Counted from the first letter of the stretch, positions 1-12,317 are shown. The stretch: 64,000 nt of DNA from Alopecurus myosuroides (GCA_028641055.1 CM054063.1:181232756-181296755), one strand, 5' to 3'. Numbers and translations: made by a program. The notes: generated by a model not told the origin, from the letters alone.

Positions 1-754
1 CATTAACGATATGTGGGTCAATGAACCCAACATCATGGATGTTTCTTATTTTGCATTCCCAAATCTTCAATCTGCATAATAGCGTACGCAACAATATAGT
101 TAGGACAATATATATTCGTACGTACGTACTGGCGGGCAACTCGTTATTCTTCGGAAACATGTTCTTCAATATTTTCAGCAAATTTTCAAATGATGAGTCA
201 GCTACACCTTCCCGTGCCTTCCATTTCAGCAAATCCAGTGTGCAGCCCCGCTTTTTCAGACTATTATCGCATCCTGGGTACAGCGACTTCGTGTGATCCT
301 CTAACATGCGATCCAAATTCTCCCTCTCCTTGTCAGTTTTGCAGCGTCTCCCTGCATCAGCAATGGTCCGACCAAGATCATCAGCGGGCTCATCATGTGC
401 CTCTTCTTCACCTTCACCTTCCCCTTCCCCACCTTCAGCATCATCCTCCATGAAAGTATCACCGAAAGCCTCATGATAGTTTTCATCGATATCATCCCCT
501 TCTTCATCTTCTTCCATTCTAACCCCTCTTTCTCCATGCTTGGTCCAACAATTATAGCTTGGCATGAAACCGTGCCGAAGCAAGTGCATGTGAACGTCTC
601 TTGAGGAGGAGTAACCCTTCTGACTCTTACATTCAGCACATGGACAGATAATAAAACCTCGGTGCTTGTTCGCATTTGCCACTACGAGGAAATCTTTCAA
701 ACCCATAGTGAACTCGCCGGAGAGTCGGTTACCGTACATCCATTGCCGATTCAT
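1..754 (-). CDS. CACTA transposase-associated ORF, partial (open to window edge)
   Basis: The frame starting at the minus-strand ATG at 754 stays open for all 251 visible codons. The first ~75 residues match the pattern of the plant transposase-associated domain found at the N terminus of CACTA TnpD proteins: an RxWMY start, then a cysteine pair in CPCAEC and a histidine-rich HMHLLRHGFM segment, probably zinc binding. A strongly acidic stretch rich in E, D and G follows (residues ~95-140). The last visible residues include HDVGFIDPHIVN, which resembles a segment found near the C-terminal Ulp1-like region of related transposon proteins, and most of the expected TnpD body is absent. Either an internal deletion fused the two ends in frame, or an intron with donor near 131 and acceptor near 75 is being read through. 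Function, if any, would be in transposition. The domain call is from recall of the family, not from a search. Confidence 0.7.
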   Translation of the reverse strand, partial: MNRQWMYGNRLSGEFTMGLKDFLVVANANKHRGFIICPCAECKSQKGYSSSRDVHMHLLRHGFMPSYNCWTKHGERGVRMEEDEEGDDIDENYHEAFGDTFMEDDAEGGEGEGEGEEEAHDEPADDLGRTIADAGRRCKTDKERENLDRMLEDHTKSLYPGCDNSLKKRGCTLDLLKWKAREGVADSSFENLLKILKNMFPKNNELPASTYVRIYIVLTILLRTLLCRLKIWECKIRNIHDVGFIDPHIVN

Positions 755-1314
755 CTACATTATTATCATATAAAGTATATAATTAACCATCATGCATTTG
801 TTAAACTAACTAGCTAGAAATAATACAAATCATGAAAGGTTCAATTTGCTAACCGCGATCGCGGAGGAAAAATAAATGACAAAGCTCAAGTGTGGCTCGG
901 ACACTTCATATCATGTGTGTTTCATTCTCTCGGGCATTTCATCGAACACCTTGTGTGCATAGGAGGAACCAAAAGCAAACCCACCACCCCCTTGTGAATA
1001 TTGTGAATAGAAGTGACACCACATGTGGCTAAGTGCAGCGAGGTGAGTCCTATATAGGGATGGTCCTTTAGTCCCGGTTGGCCTGGCCAACCACGACTAA
1101 AGGCCTTCGGGCCAGCCTGAGGACCTTTAGTCCCGGTTGGCCAGGCCAACCGCGACTAAAGCTCCTCCCGTCCGCCAGCTGTGGACCGAGCGCGCTGGAC
1201 CCAGACAGTTGGTCACGGGTCTCCTCCCGAACCGCGACTAAAGACCCCTTTGGTCGCGGTTCGATTATTTTGGGGACTAATGGGGGCGTATGGAAGGCCT
1301 ATTTTCTACCAGTG
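1..1314 (-). mobile_element. CACTA DNA transposon A, terminal part (runs off left edge)
   Basis: The right end reads, on the minus strand, CACTGGTAGAAAATAGGCC, a CACTA-type terminus. Inside it, about 1070-1260, is a cluster of inverted and direct copies of the motif CTTTAGTC(C/G)CGGTT and its complement AACCGCGACTAAAG, the subterminal repeats typical of grass CACTA elements. Coding sequence on the minus strand starts 560 bp in from this end, as expected for the transposase of a CACTA element read from its 5' terminus. The other end lies outside the window, so size and target duplication cannot be seen. Confidence 0.85.
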
Positions 1315-1750
1315 GTTGTTTTGCAATTCATAACCAATCACTTTTTGGACTGTCGGATCTGTTATACCAATCTCAACATACCCTCCTCCTCATTCTTTCT
1401 TTCTCTCCGTTTTGTCCGACGGAGTCAGCCAGTTGTCGTTTTCGGACTCCCTTTCAATTTTCATTTTGCGTCTGTATCCTTGTCGTTTCGCCCCAAGGGG
1501 AAGAGAGAGGCGATAGATCCGTGTGATAGAGAGAGAGGGGCGACAGCCAAGGACGAAATTTTATCGCTGCAGCCAGCTCAGTTATCTCAGGTGGGGGGGG
1601 GGGGGAAGGGGTGCTTCGCGAGCCCAGGATACAGCCAGCAGAGTGAGCAGTGACGGAGGAGCCAGATTTAGCTTCGTTTGAGGGAGGGGTGTCTTACCCC
1701 CCCCCCCATCAACATCTGACGGCGAAGAGATCGAAAATTCACGAGCACGA
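1315..1750. other. Unassigned flank between two CACTA elements
   Basis: No confident gene. The stretch carries a purine-rich leader-like segment, a G run near 1590-1603 and a C run near 1700. A short open frame from 1650 would continue past the CACTA insertion at 1751 into 2998 onward, so the block could be the remains of a transcribed exon, but it matches nothing I recognise. Confidence 0.3.
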
Positions 1751-2997
1751 CACTAGTAGGAAAAGGCTTACTAGTGATGAACAAAATAGAGGTACCGCTG
1801 GCGAACAGGTGTTCGCCAGCGCTAAGCCGGCCGCCAGTGGTAAGAGGTTACTGCTGGCGAACAGGTCGTGTTCGCCAGCGCTATGTAGTTACCGCTGGCG
1901 AACACCAGTCTTGTTTTCGAATTTTCAATTTTTTTAAAATAGTTGAATTAGAGAACCTTTAATCACTGTGTAGAATTTTTCCTTTTTTTTTTGCTTTATT
2001 TCAATTTTAAATGTGCACTTCCCGCTCGGTCACCCATCCTCCCACTACTCTAGCCACAACATGCTTAACTTCTTAGTTCCATCCCTATGAGCTACCTAGG
2101 ACCACCTCATTCTTTCTTGTAAGTATAGTACTATCAATCCTTTTAACTAATTGGACCATATCTACAAATCCGTAATTATAAATTCGACAAATGATATGTC
2201 TAAATTGATCAAGAAAAATACGAGGAATCCAAATATGGCATCCTTATCATCTTTTCTTAATTTTATTTGAATTTTGAATGTTTTTCATTAATTTGATTTT
2301 GTAGGAAAATTTCGTCTGTCTCAAATAACTTTTTTTCCTTTTGGAATTTGCCGATTCTAAAAAAACCTCACAGGCCGAAGGCGAGTGAGGTTGGATTAGA
2401 AATTTGCTCACGATTTTTTTGATATATTAAACGCGTTTTTTCGATGTCGTATGCAAAAGTTATGGCTGTTTTACGTTTTATTTTTGCATAAAAGGTCATA
2501 TGGAATATTTCAAAATTTCTATATCAACTAGACAGTACACCCTACCCACATATCAAAGGATTTTATTTTTTGAACATTTTATCATTTTCGTTTCTGTTTT
2601 AGAAAAGTAAAAAAATCGGTCCGGGGGGGGGGGAGGGGTATGGTGGAGCGAAAAATTCAAATTTTACCGCCGGGGAACAAAAGAAATGTTCGCCAACGGT
2701 AGTAGCCGAAATAGCGCTGGCGAACCGTGCTACATGTTCGCCAGCGGTACAGATCTTACCACTGGCGAACATGTAGCACGGTTCGCTAGCGGTATATTGC
2801 GTTGCGCGGGGGGGGGGGGGGGGGGGGGGTGGGGAGCCCACCGTTAGCGCTGGCGAACACGACTGCTGCTTCACCAGCGGTACTAACTTTGCGCTGGTGA
2901 ACAAGTTTGCTGCTTCGCCAGCGTTAATAGCACTGGCCATCACCAAAACGTGTTCGCCAGCGCTAAGCTGGTGCATATAGCCTATTCCCTAGTAGTG
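1751..2997. mobile_element. Non-autonomous CACTA transposon (about 1.25 kb)
   Basis: Left end CACTAGTAGGAAAAGG; right end, read on the minus strand, CACTACTAGGGAATAGG. Flanking trinucleotides are CGA and CAA, compatible with a mutated 3-bp target duplication. Both subterminal zones (1795-1905 and 2685-2965) contain about sixteen alternating copies of GCTGGCGAAC and its complement GTTCGCCAGC, each pair able to fold back. The AT-rich core has no long ORF, so the element would need a transposase from elsewhere. It interrupts the unassigned sequence that resumes at 2998. Confidence 0.88.
2808..2829 (+). repeat. G homopolymer tract of 22 bases
   Basis: An uninterrupted run of 22 G residues followed by TGGGG inside the right subterminal zone of the 1751-2997 CACTA. 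Shorter G runs lie at 2623-2633 and, outside the element, near 1590. Such runs can form G-quadruplexes and are prone to sequencing and length error. Confidence 0.9.
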
Positions 2998-3739
2998 CAA
3001 AATTTGTGATCGTACGGCGCAGACGAGATGGGTATTCCTTCGATGTCGTTCTCCTCTCAAACCCCTCTCCATCTGTGCTTGATTTTTTCTCTGATTTCTT
3101 TGTATCGGCCTTGTAGGGGTCGCTATATCTCATGAGTTCTATGATCTCGGTAGTTGTACTGGGCGGTAGTAGTTCGTCGGGGAATTTGTTCTCAGTCGGA
3201 AGTTGTATCATTTGATGAGTGTGTTCTAGGTTTAGCTGATGGTTAGTTTAGGATTTTTTTGGTGGTTCTTTTAGGTGATTTTGGTGAGGTATTATGTCTA
3301 TAAGTGTTAATTATGTTCTATGGTCGATCTAGGCCGTGTTCCGTATGTTGATGTATGATTGGTGTTTGTAGTTCTCTTTAGGATTTCATCATCAAACTAT
3401 GGGCTATCTCGCTGATTCATGTGTGTTGGGCTTTGCTTGTTTAGGCTTCAGGTGGGTCTAGCTTAGGCTTTAGATAACTCTAGGTTAGGACAATGGTGTC
3501 TTATATCTTGGTTTAGTTTAGGGTTAGTCACTGTATGTGAATTTTGCATTAAATGGTACTTTTTATTTATTTTTGGTTGCTCTATGTTGAAGCGAAATTT
3601 CAAATTGATTTGAATCATTTCATAGGCAACCCTATGGTTGTGGGAATGCTTTAGTCTATGAGGTTTTTTGGGGTCAAATTGTACTTCTTTTCGGTAGCCC
3701 TATGTGGAATGGTACTTCCCATTGAGTTGAAGTCCTTAG
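2998..3739. other. Unassigned flank of the Copia element, with loosely repeated motif
   Basis: No convincing gene. A loosely conserved motif of the form GGT(T/A)GCTCTATGTTGAA..ATTGATTTGAA recurs at about 3575, 3695 and, beyond the Copia insertion, at about 16835. This indicates that 2998-3739 and 16715 onward were once continuous and contained an old tandem repeat. Confidence 0.35.
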
Positions 3740-5810
3740 TGCTGGTCTACGCTGCAGAATTTAAAATTCTTTCCCTACGTAGTCCTCCAAGATCACTATG
3801 CAGATAACGGGGCATGCTCATACATACGAGGATCATAAACACGACTCACCAGGTGGCGGATTAGATGTAGTCATAGAAGAGATCTGAACAATCGTAGATC
3901 CTCGCAACTAAGTCTTCTTGCAAGGATGTAGCTAAGTCTTCCCTCGTCAAGGATCACACATGTAATCCCTCTTACTGTGTGCACACGTACGCTCGTGTCA
4001 ACCCATCAACGCTCGGCCGTTTAGGAATCGGCACTGACAAAGAGAGACAGTCTTCCGACCCTGTTAATTGGTAGCTCTAATCAACAGTGATTAGAGTGAT
4101 TATGAATCTGGAAGTTCTCAACACATGAGAGAAAATTAGAATTCGAGTTAGGTATAATCGGGAGAGGATTCCTGAAAACCCAATTAAAAGAGGCTCTAAT
4201 TCAATTAGAGGGGCCCTAATTAGAAGCTCTAATAAGACTCTCTAATTCTACTAGTGAGAGAGACTTGAGAGCCAATTGTATACTTTGCTTAGATTCTTAA
4301 GGTGCTTTATATAGTGGGAGGGAGGAGGAGACTTGCCATAGGGGAGAGGTAGTCCTAGTTGTGCTAGGATGAGGGTGGCCGCACCCTCTCCCCTCGCCCA
4401 AATCGGATTGGGTGGTGGAGTACAACTCCACCTCCCTCTCCCTTTATTTTTATCCTTTTCTCCTTTTATTTTCTCTTTTTCTCTCCAATAAATTCAGGAA
4501 AAATATTGGCACGACGAGTACCAACTTGTTAAGCCATTAGGGCCCACCTAGGAGCTCCCTAAAATAGGGTTCAGCCATGAGGGGGGAATCTACCCCCTCT
4601 CGATACTCCCCCTTTATATGGAAAGTCCCTGAAAATCCTCCGTAACCACTTGACCCCTATAGATAAACTTATCGATATTACCTAACGATGGTAGAAACAC
4701 ATTTCCAACATCTCGAGATACCTCATGTCCTCGGTTACCTCTCATATAAATTCTACCTAACACTGGCATAATTTCTCTCTTATAGTAACTTTCCTGAAAC
4801 AATTCCTATTGACAACGGACTTGTTTCTATGACATCGTAACGACATCGGACATTCATAAAACCAATAAAAACATTTTAATTCTCTGAACTAAAGCTTGGC
4901 ATAGTTTAAGCGTGTGACCTGTAAAGGCTCGATAACACACATACATGTTCGAGAACTTACCGAACAATAACCAACATCGGGATCGTGGACGTCCATGATG
5001 GCTCCTGTGTGTTCCCTAAGAACGAGGGAACCTTCTAAATCACTCATTGAACTTATTACCTTAACTTCACCATACCAACGATATCACGGGGTGAGACAAT
5101 ATGATCTAGTGTGATCAAACTCTTTGATCATAACACATAAAACTCGTTTACCGATATCGTTCTCTTTTCTCATCCATATCTCTGGTGTCCCTAAGATAAA
5201 TCACACTGTGTCTGGCCAGACGATATGATATTGGTGATACTGAGAGGGCCTAGAGTATGTATCTATCTATTATCTAGAGGAGTTAAGTACTAGTCTTGAA
5301 CGATCTCAGTTCCATTACACTTTCTAGGTCATACCCAGATGTCACCGTTATGATCACCAGTTACGACAAGACGGTTGATGATATCAAAAGTATAACTTTG
5401 ATAATGCGGTCACTAGATATTCTCATAGTATAGTAATTATATTTAATGAAAACTTCATATGTATTTGCTAAAATACATCATGATTGTTTAGTCATTTTTA
5501 CAAAAAAAAACATATACTTGGGTCGGTTCAGTACTATTGTTACTCTAAAAATAAACTCTTATGTTTTGCTAGAATTTTAACCAAGTCCACAATCAGGAAA
5601 ATGTGATCATCTCACAAACAATAAGCAAATATTATAGACAAGATTAGGAAATCTTGTTTGTTTATATCTTCACACTGTCACAAAGATTTTCCTTTGAAAA
5701 CTCACTTTGCAAGTGCTATAGCGATTGTAGCACGATGACATGAACTTAATTCTGAACTTGGAGATAGAATAATAACTAAATATTATCGTCTCTAGGGCAT
5801 ACTTGCCACA
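3740..5810 (-). repeat. Left (3') LTR of the Copia element
   Basis: Starts TG and ends CA. It aligns with the right LTR over most of its length but has about 0.6 kb more (roughly 4020-4605). That extra part holds the minus-strand TATA box and a pyrimidine-rich leader, so this copy is the more complete LTR. Confidence 0.85.
4304..4315 (-). promoter_or_regulatory. TATA box in the Copia LTR
   Basis: The minus strand reads ACTATATAAAGC in a GC-rich upstream context, the usual layout of an Angela/BARE LTR promoter. The segment containing it is missing from the other LTR. Confidence 0.55.
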
Positions 5811-7165
5811 GTTTCCCACTTCCAATAGAGTCAATTAATTCCAGTGTTACTCACAATATGTATGTGGTACCTTAGACTTCTGTCTTTCACCTTTTGATCT
5901 TATTAACTTGTGATGCACTTGTGTTTGGATTTATTAGGAATTGGATTTGTGTGAAGCTGGTTCTATGACAACATTAATAATTCAAGGGTCTCCGAATGAA
6001 TTGTCATACCATCGTTTGAAACCTCACTATATCGAATGACTTTCATCCAATAACTTGCAATCAACAGTGTCTAACATTGAATTGCAACTATCCATAGAGA
6101 AATATTGTACAGTCCAGTCATAATACTCTAATGTTGATATTCATACAACATACCATATAATCAATTGAAGAATCATAATCTGAATTATTATCAATAAAGA
6201 ATTGATTTTGTAATTCCACTACAAATACATATGTGAATACTTCTCACAATATTATTTGTAGGTATACAAAATTCCACTGAGTCGTTTTATACTTAGTATT
6301 ATCATTGTTGAATATTTAAGTGAGAAACTAATCACCACATTATTTCTTGGTTTTATTACAAATAATTAATTGCATAAGGAAAAAAATTCTTGAGTCTTTC
6401 TCCTTTATACTGGATTGAGTAACACAATTTTAGTCGCCAGAAATCTAACGGTTCTTGTATGCTTCCTTCTATGACTATGAGATTGGTCAAATCACAAAAT
6501 AGTATTATTTTCTATCAACCCTTTATATTTTGCTCACCAATGACCACGAATGCCATGTGTATTACAAATTATCATGTCATTTTTTACTTCTGAGACAAAA
6601 TTCTTTATCTCATTGCAATTCGATTTTTGTTCAGAATTTACACTGAGCACACTTATCATATTTATGTTTATTAAACTCCTTAATCTATCTCATAGATTAT
6701 GAATTTAATAAGACACTTTCTGATATTGTATTTAAAACCTTTTTTAATATCTTCATGAGGCAAATTTCTTTTAATGAGGCCCAACCAAATTTAAAATATC
6801 ATAATCAGCTTCCACTGAGTTTTAAGTCACTTCGCTTTATATAATAAAAAGAAGTCCTTCTTGTTTCATTAACACGTCTGAATTAATACTCATCTCGTAA
6901 TGTTTCAGATAACTCTAATAATCCAAAATTAGTTACACTTAGCAAAACAATTTACTAATTGATCCAATAACAACACCAAAACAATAGCTATGATAAGTCT
7001 CCAACTCATCGTTATCATTTGTTCATACTTGATTTTTTTTATCAATACTAGCTTTATGAATATAAAATATTCATATGTGTTTTCTTGGCAAAATAATATT
7101 CATGTTTTTTGTGATTTTCAAATCACTCCAACTTACTCTCAAGATGAAATCTTGGAGTCAACATG
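5811..7165 (-). other. Non-coding Copia internal region, 3' part
   Basis: Begins with the minus-strand purine tract GGAAGTGGGAAAC next to the LTR. The rest is AT-rich with stops in all frames and no recognisable pol motif. The same character continues at 8381-8733 and 12323-13190. Confidence 0.6.
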
Positions 7166-7170
7166 AATAT

Positions 7171-8375
7171 TGATACGTCCCCAACGTATCTATAATTTCT
7201 GATATTCTATGATGATATTATGCCAATTGCTACATGTTTTCTCCCTTCTTTATGTCATTTTTATCAATTTTCCGGACTAACCTATTGACAAGATGCCACA
7301 GAGCCAGTTCCTTGTTTTCTCCTGTTTTTAGTTTCAGAAAAGTTGTTCTAGAAATATTCCCGGAATTGGAAAATTCGAAGCCCGGAAGTCTTAGAATTCC
7401 CGAATATTCCACGGAGTTCCGAAGAGACCCGGAGGGGGGACTTAGGGGGCCCACACCATAGGGCGGCGCGCCCCCCTTGGCCGCGCCGGGGGGTGGTGTG
7501 GGGCCCCCAGGGCTCCACCGCCATCTCCATTGCCGTTGCTGTCTCCTATGATGAGGAGGGAGTAGTTCTCCCCCGAGGCTGAGGGCTCTACCGGTAGCTA
7601 TGTGGTTCATCTCTCTCTCCCATGGTGTGCTCTATATGTGATCGTGAGCTTCGTAATCTAGTTGAATAAGTAGAGTTACTCTTCATCTATTGTTCTACTC
7701 AAGTGTTTTATTAATATGAACTTTGGAGTCACCTTGTCCCGCGGTGTGAAGGTGACAGTGTGCACATCGTGTGTGTCTCCTCTATGAATTGTGGTGTTTG
7801 TCTAGTACATTCGAGGGCGCTCAAGTTGACAGTGTGGGGATAACTAGACATGGGAAGGCTTACTTTAACGAATGCTTTTTGCAGCCCTACGCAATGATTA
7901 GTGTTTGTTATCCAACCGGAGAGGGTTAAGAGTAGCATAGTGAAGAGAAGATATTTAGTTATTCAATTATGTGATCATTGTTGAGAGTGTCCACTAGTGA
8001 AAGTAGGATACCTAGGCCTTGTTTCCAAGCATTGAAACACCGTTTTCCGGCTGTTCTGCTACATGTTTGCTTGCTGCCATATTTATTTCAGATTGCTATT
8101 ATTACTTATAACCATCCATATTACTCGCATTTCACTATCTCTTCGCCAAAATAGTGCACCTATATACCTGACAAGTATATTGGGTGTGTTGGGGACACAA
8201 GAGACTTCTTGTATCTTAATTGCAGGGTTGCTTGAGAGGGATATCTTTGACTTCTACCCCCTGAGTTCGATAAACCTTGGGTGATCCACTTAAGGGAAAC
8301 TTGCTGCTGTTCTACAAACCTCTGCACTTGGAGGCCCAACACTATCTACAAGAATAGAAGCGTGCGTAGACATCA
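7171..8375 (+). mobile_element. Solo LTR, Athila-type Ty3/Gypsy
   Basis: Starts TGATACGTCCCCAACGTATC and ends GTAGACATCA. It is flanked by a perfect 5-bp target duplication AATAT (7166-7170 and 8376-8380) with no internal region. It belongs to the same LTR family as the LTR at 47317, sharing the segment around GATATTATGCCAATTG. Recombination between the two LTRs of an Athila-type element inserted in the Copia interior explains it. Confidence 0.92.
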
Positions 8376-8738
8376 AATATCTAATAGATCTATGTGATAA
8401 TCCAGTATCATATATTTATGAGTACTATTATCTTGTTTGTTTTAAGTTGCACATTGTGGTCATTGTCTTGTAATTTTGATGACTATATCACAAAGTGAAT
8501 TTTACATCAAATTCCTCATATGACCTTTATTAAATTTTAAGTTCGAACTTTATGTATCTCATACATAAATTCCTGGATAAGGTGATGAATTGGTACTATT
8601 TACATGCTGCCCCTTTCATTCAATTCTTCTCCAAAGATTCTCGATCTTAACTTAATATAATTTCCACATCTCTTTCATGAGAAGACACTTTTCTTCTTAA
8701 ACCAATGTGTTTAAAACACTTGGGGTTTAAAGTGAAAA

Positions 8739-11700
8739 TGTAACATCCCAACTTTGTTATGAAGTGGTGTTGTGGTGTTGAGTTCATATCATAGCATGCA
8801 TGAAAATTTTGAACCAAGTTTGAATTTGAATTTTATAAGAATTTGACAAAAAACCACTTAAAGTGGTCACCCAAAATTTGATTTTTTTTTCAAATTTGGA
8901 AAACAAAAACATGGTGAGGTTGGAAATTTGATAAGGTTTTCAAATATCATTTTTGCCAATTTTTATCTTTTAAAAAATGGCTAGAAAACTAGGTTTTTCT
9001 TTGCTGTCTTAAAGTTAGAAGGACTTCTTTGCAAAACTCAGAAACTTTAGGGTGTTTTGTAATTTTTTTGTTTTCTTTTCTTTCTCTTCTCCGTCCAGAA
9101 GGAGCAACCGCCAGGTAGGAAGCTTGCCGGCGTGTCCTGCCGCGTCCTGCTCGACGTCCTCGCAGCGGATAAGCAGCCGAGGAGGCGTCCGGATCTCCTC
9201 CTTCTCACAGACGCCCTCTGTTCATCTCTCTCTCTCTGTAATATCCCCGGGAACGAAACCCTAACCCTAGCTCCGTCCGGCCGCCGCCGTGCACCGTCGT
9301 TTCGGCCCTTGCTGAGCTTGGCCGTGCTCACCCGTAGAACCGTCGTGGCCCCAGAAGCATCCTCGCCAAGTTTGGGCCGCGGAGAAGCCACAGAACCGCG
9401 AATCAGGCCTTCTCCCCCAACCCCGGCCACCGGCCTCCGTCGATCAACGCCGGCAAATTCGAGCTCTCCTCGCCTCCCCGAGCCCTCCTTCGCGTTCCTG
9501 GTAAGATTTGTAGCACGGAGGTGCTCTCCGTTGCCCTCCTTCCCCTATGTTTCGTCCCCCCGGTGACCACCGTGGCAGCCGCCGCCGCCGTTGCATGCCG
9601 CCGTCACTCCGGTGAACCATTTCCAGCGTCTCCGCCACCGCTGCGTTCGTTGTCACCTCCTCTACGCGCCCATGCGCTTTGCGTTGCACATTGAGCGCGG
9701 AATCGCTCGATTGATCCATGGCAGAGCCGCAGAGGCCATGGCTGACGTCATCGTGACATCGGCTAGGCACTACCTGTCAGCCCTGCGTTTTATTTGAATT
9801 ATTTCTTTAGGAGAAACAGTCACTGACACGTGGGCCCCACCCCTTTAATAAATTACAGAAAATGATTAAAACTTGGAAAATTAATATCTTTAATTCTGTT
9901 AATCAGAAAATTATGGAAAAATATTCAAAATGTTCATAAAAATAAACTCTATATGTTTATATCATTTTCACACATGTTTGACAAAGTTGATTTTTGACCA
10001 TTATTTGAATATTACTTAAATCATTTAAAAATGGAGAAAATAAGTTTTCATTCAATAAAATTAGAAAAATACAAGTTATATACCAAAATGCTCAAAATGA
10101 CAAATGCCACCTAGTAATGATGTTTTCAAACCCATTTGAGCAATTAAAACTTGACACACTTTCAGAATCGCCCGAAGTGCCCTGCGAGGTCAATTTCAGT
10201 CTAATTTCAGTAAAATTGCATAACTGCTATACGAACCCTAGCAACCATATCCTCATGTTTAGGGATTTATTTCAATGCATTAATTTTCTAATGCGTACAT
10301 ATTGCGCATTGCATCGATGCCATGTGTTGATTGTTATTCCTGTTTCGGTGTTTGCTACTTATCGGTAGAATGCGATCCCAAAGTGAAGGTCAACAACTCC
10401 AATGGCGAATATTTGATCTTAACCTACAAGTTAAGCACTTATTTCAGAAGATATATTTATTGGTTTTCTTACAACCAAGGCAAGAATAACCTCATATCTG
10501 CTTATATATGTTTTCAAACGATATTTGATTCTCGTACTTTGCATTCGATTCCAAACTATTTGATGTTAGTAGATATAGTTCTCCTATATACTGCATAGCC
10601 TACACAGCTTGATCCACTGCTCCTAGCCGCCCTAGATTTGCTTGTGCCCATCACCAGAGCCTCATATCTGCTTCACTTAGCTATACATGTTTGTTTACCT
10701 CTGCTCCATCCAGTTGATGAATCAGAGCTGCGAGAACCTAGTATGGTATGATGACATGGAAAGATGAAGATTGTGTGGTTAACTTGACTAAGGCTTGGAC
10801 GGGAGGCCACTTGGGAAGTGGTTGTTTGTCCCGTACTTGCCAACCCTAGGAGTAAGGTCTCGCCGAATAAACCAAGACTAAGCGTGCAACCACACGCGCG
10901 AGCCAATGAACCTCGCTCGACTAACTAACTTGTTTGAACACATCCATGAGTCACGTAGTTTGCGATTTCCATCTGCATGTGAGTCAGAAAACGATTTGGA
11001 GAAAAACTAGGGCGTGACTGGGAAAAGTGATGGACGTACACGGATCTTGATCCCGACTCACATAACATGTGCCGCCAGGAGGTGTCCAACTCCCCGTTGA
11101 CGGGTTGGCCCTGTTTGGGTTGACTCATGGATATGGTTACGCAAGGTAAAGGTTGGAGCCAACCACCCTCTACCGGCACATCGTCGGAAGTGTTCCAATA
11201 ACATGTCATTAAGAGTCGGATGGTACGTGTGGGTAAAGTGTACGTCCCTGCAGGGCAATATTTTCGAAAAGTCGTGTCCACGGTTAAGGACGACTTGGTG
11301 GAAGATACGAGGTCATAGATAACATGAACGAGAGACTAAAACATGTTGACAACAAATGAAGGGTGCCTCCTCGGAGATGCCGAGAGGGGTGTTCCTTATA
11401 GCATGAGATGTTGGCGGATGAAAAGATGATGATTTCAGTAATTGAGTAGCTTCCTCATCTATTTTGAAAACACTCCTTGAGACGTGCTATTCTTCCTTGA
11501 TTTAGAGAAATAAATATTGCTTTATGCAAATTAACCTTCATAAAACCCTTATAAAAATAGCAGATATATAATAAGTTAACTAAGTCTTGTTGAGTACCTC
11601 CCGTACTCGGGTTTACTTAACTTTGGTTTAGGTGGAGTTCGTCACTTCGGTGGTGTTTCAGTGTGGACATCGACGAGTAGTTTGGGGTTCTCAGGTAGCA

Positions 11701-12317
11701 GTCTGGAATCTGTGGGATGGGACGTTCGCTTATGGTGCGGCCTCTTAGGCCTTTTTGGTTCTTGTTTATTAGCAACATAACTTGCCTTCCGTTGTCTGAT
11801 GTAAAATTGGGTCGTGTGACCTCAGTTTGTAAAGCTATAATCTAGTAATACTTGCTTTATACACCTTCATGTCCAGAGTGCTCCTTTGATCGGTTGTTGG
11901 TGTCGAGCTCATTGTTATACAGTTTTGGATCTGTCTGCGTAGTTGTCGCAGTCAAGGGGTTGAGGAGCCGATGATCCATTTCCGAGCATGACTGCCGATG
12001 TGATTCGTCCCGAGGCTTGGTAACCCTAGTAACCCTCGATTGTTGTTGCACTTCCTGGAAACATAGTATCTCTGTATAGCTTTGGTCTTGTTCCTTCAGT
12101 TTCATACGAATCGTGGGACACTTTGATATGCATAGTTGGTTATGACTAGCATGGACACAAGGAGTAGTAGTACCGATGTTATCCGGCCTGCATGCCGATG
12201 AATCCGGTCTACCTGTCGTTGTTTGTTGTGGCCGGGGCTGGTAACCCCGAAGCCCTTGTGGGTCCATGACTAGAAGCGCATACCAGTATGTATACCTTTG
12301 GGTCCGGGGTCGTGACA
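8739..12317 (+). mobile_element. Solo LTR, long-LTR chromovirus (Tekay/Del type), 3.6 kb
   Basis: Starts TGTAACATCCCAAC and ends GGGGTCGTGACA. It is flanked by a perfect 5-bp target duplication GAAAA (8734-8738 and 12318-12322). The architecture parallels the 51908 LTR: an AT-rich start, a GC-rich island (9080-9600), AT-rich middle, a GAGTAC/GTACTC inverted repeat after TTGTT, then the 3' end. No internal region remains. Several overlapping ORFs in 9050-9800 are GC-driven and not genes. Confidence 0.9.

Noticed and set aside
3740..3790. Possible plus-strand LTR start for the Copia element.
   Set aside because: The primer site (15241-15251) and purine tract (5811) are both in minus orientation, so the LTR starts at the other end.
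9250..9270. Telomere-like CCCTAACCCTAG.
   Set aside because: Less than two units, inside an LTR promoter-like island. Not telomeric.
9047..9797. Several ORFs of 70-144 codons on both strands.
   Set aside because: They overlap each other in the GC-rich island of a solo LTR. High GC lengthens chance ORFs.
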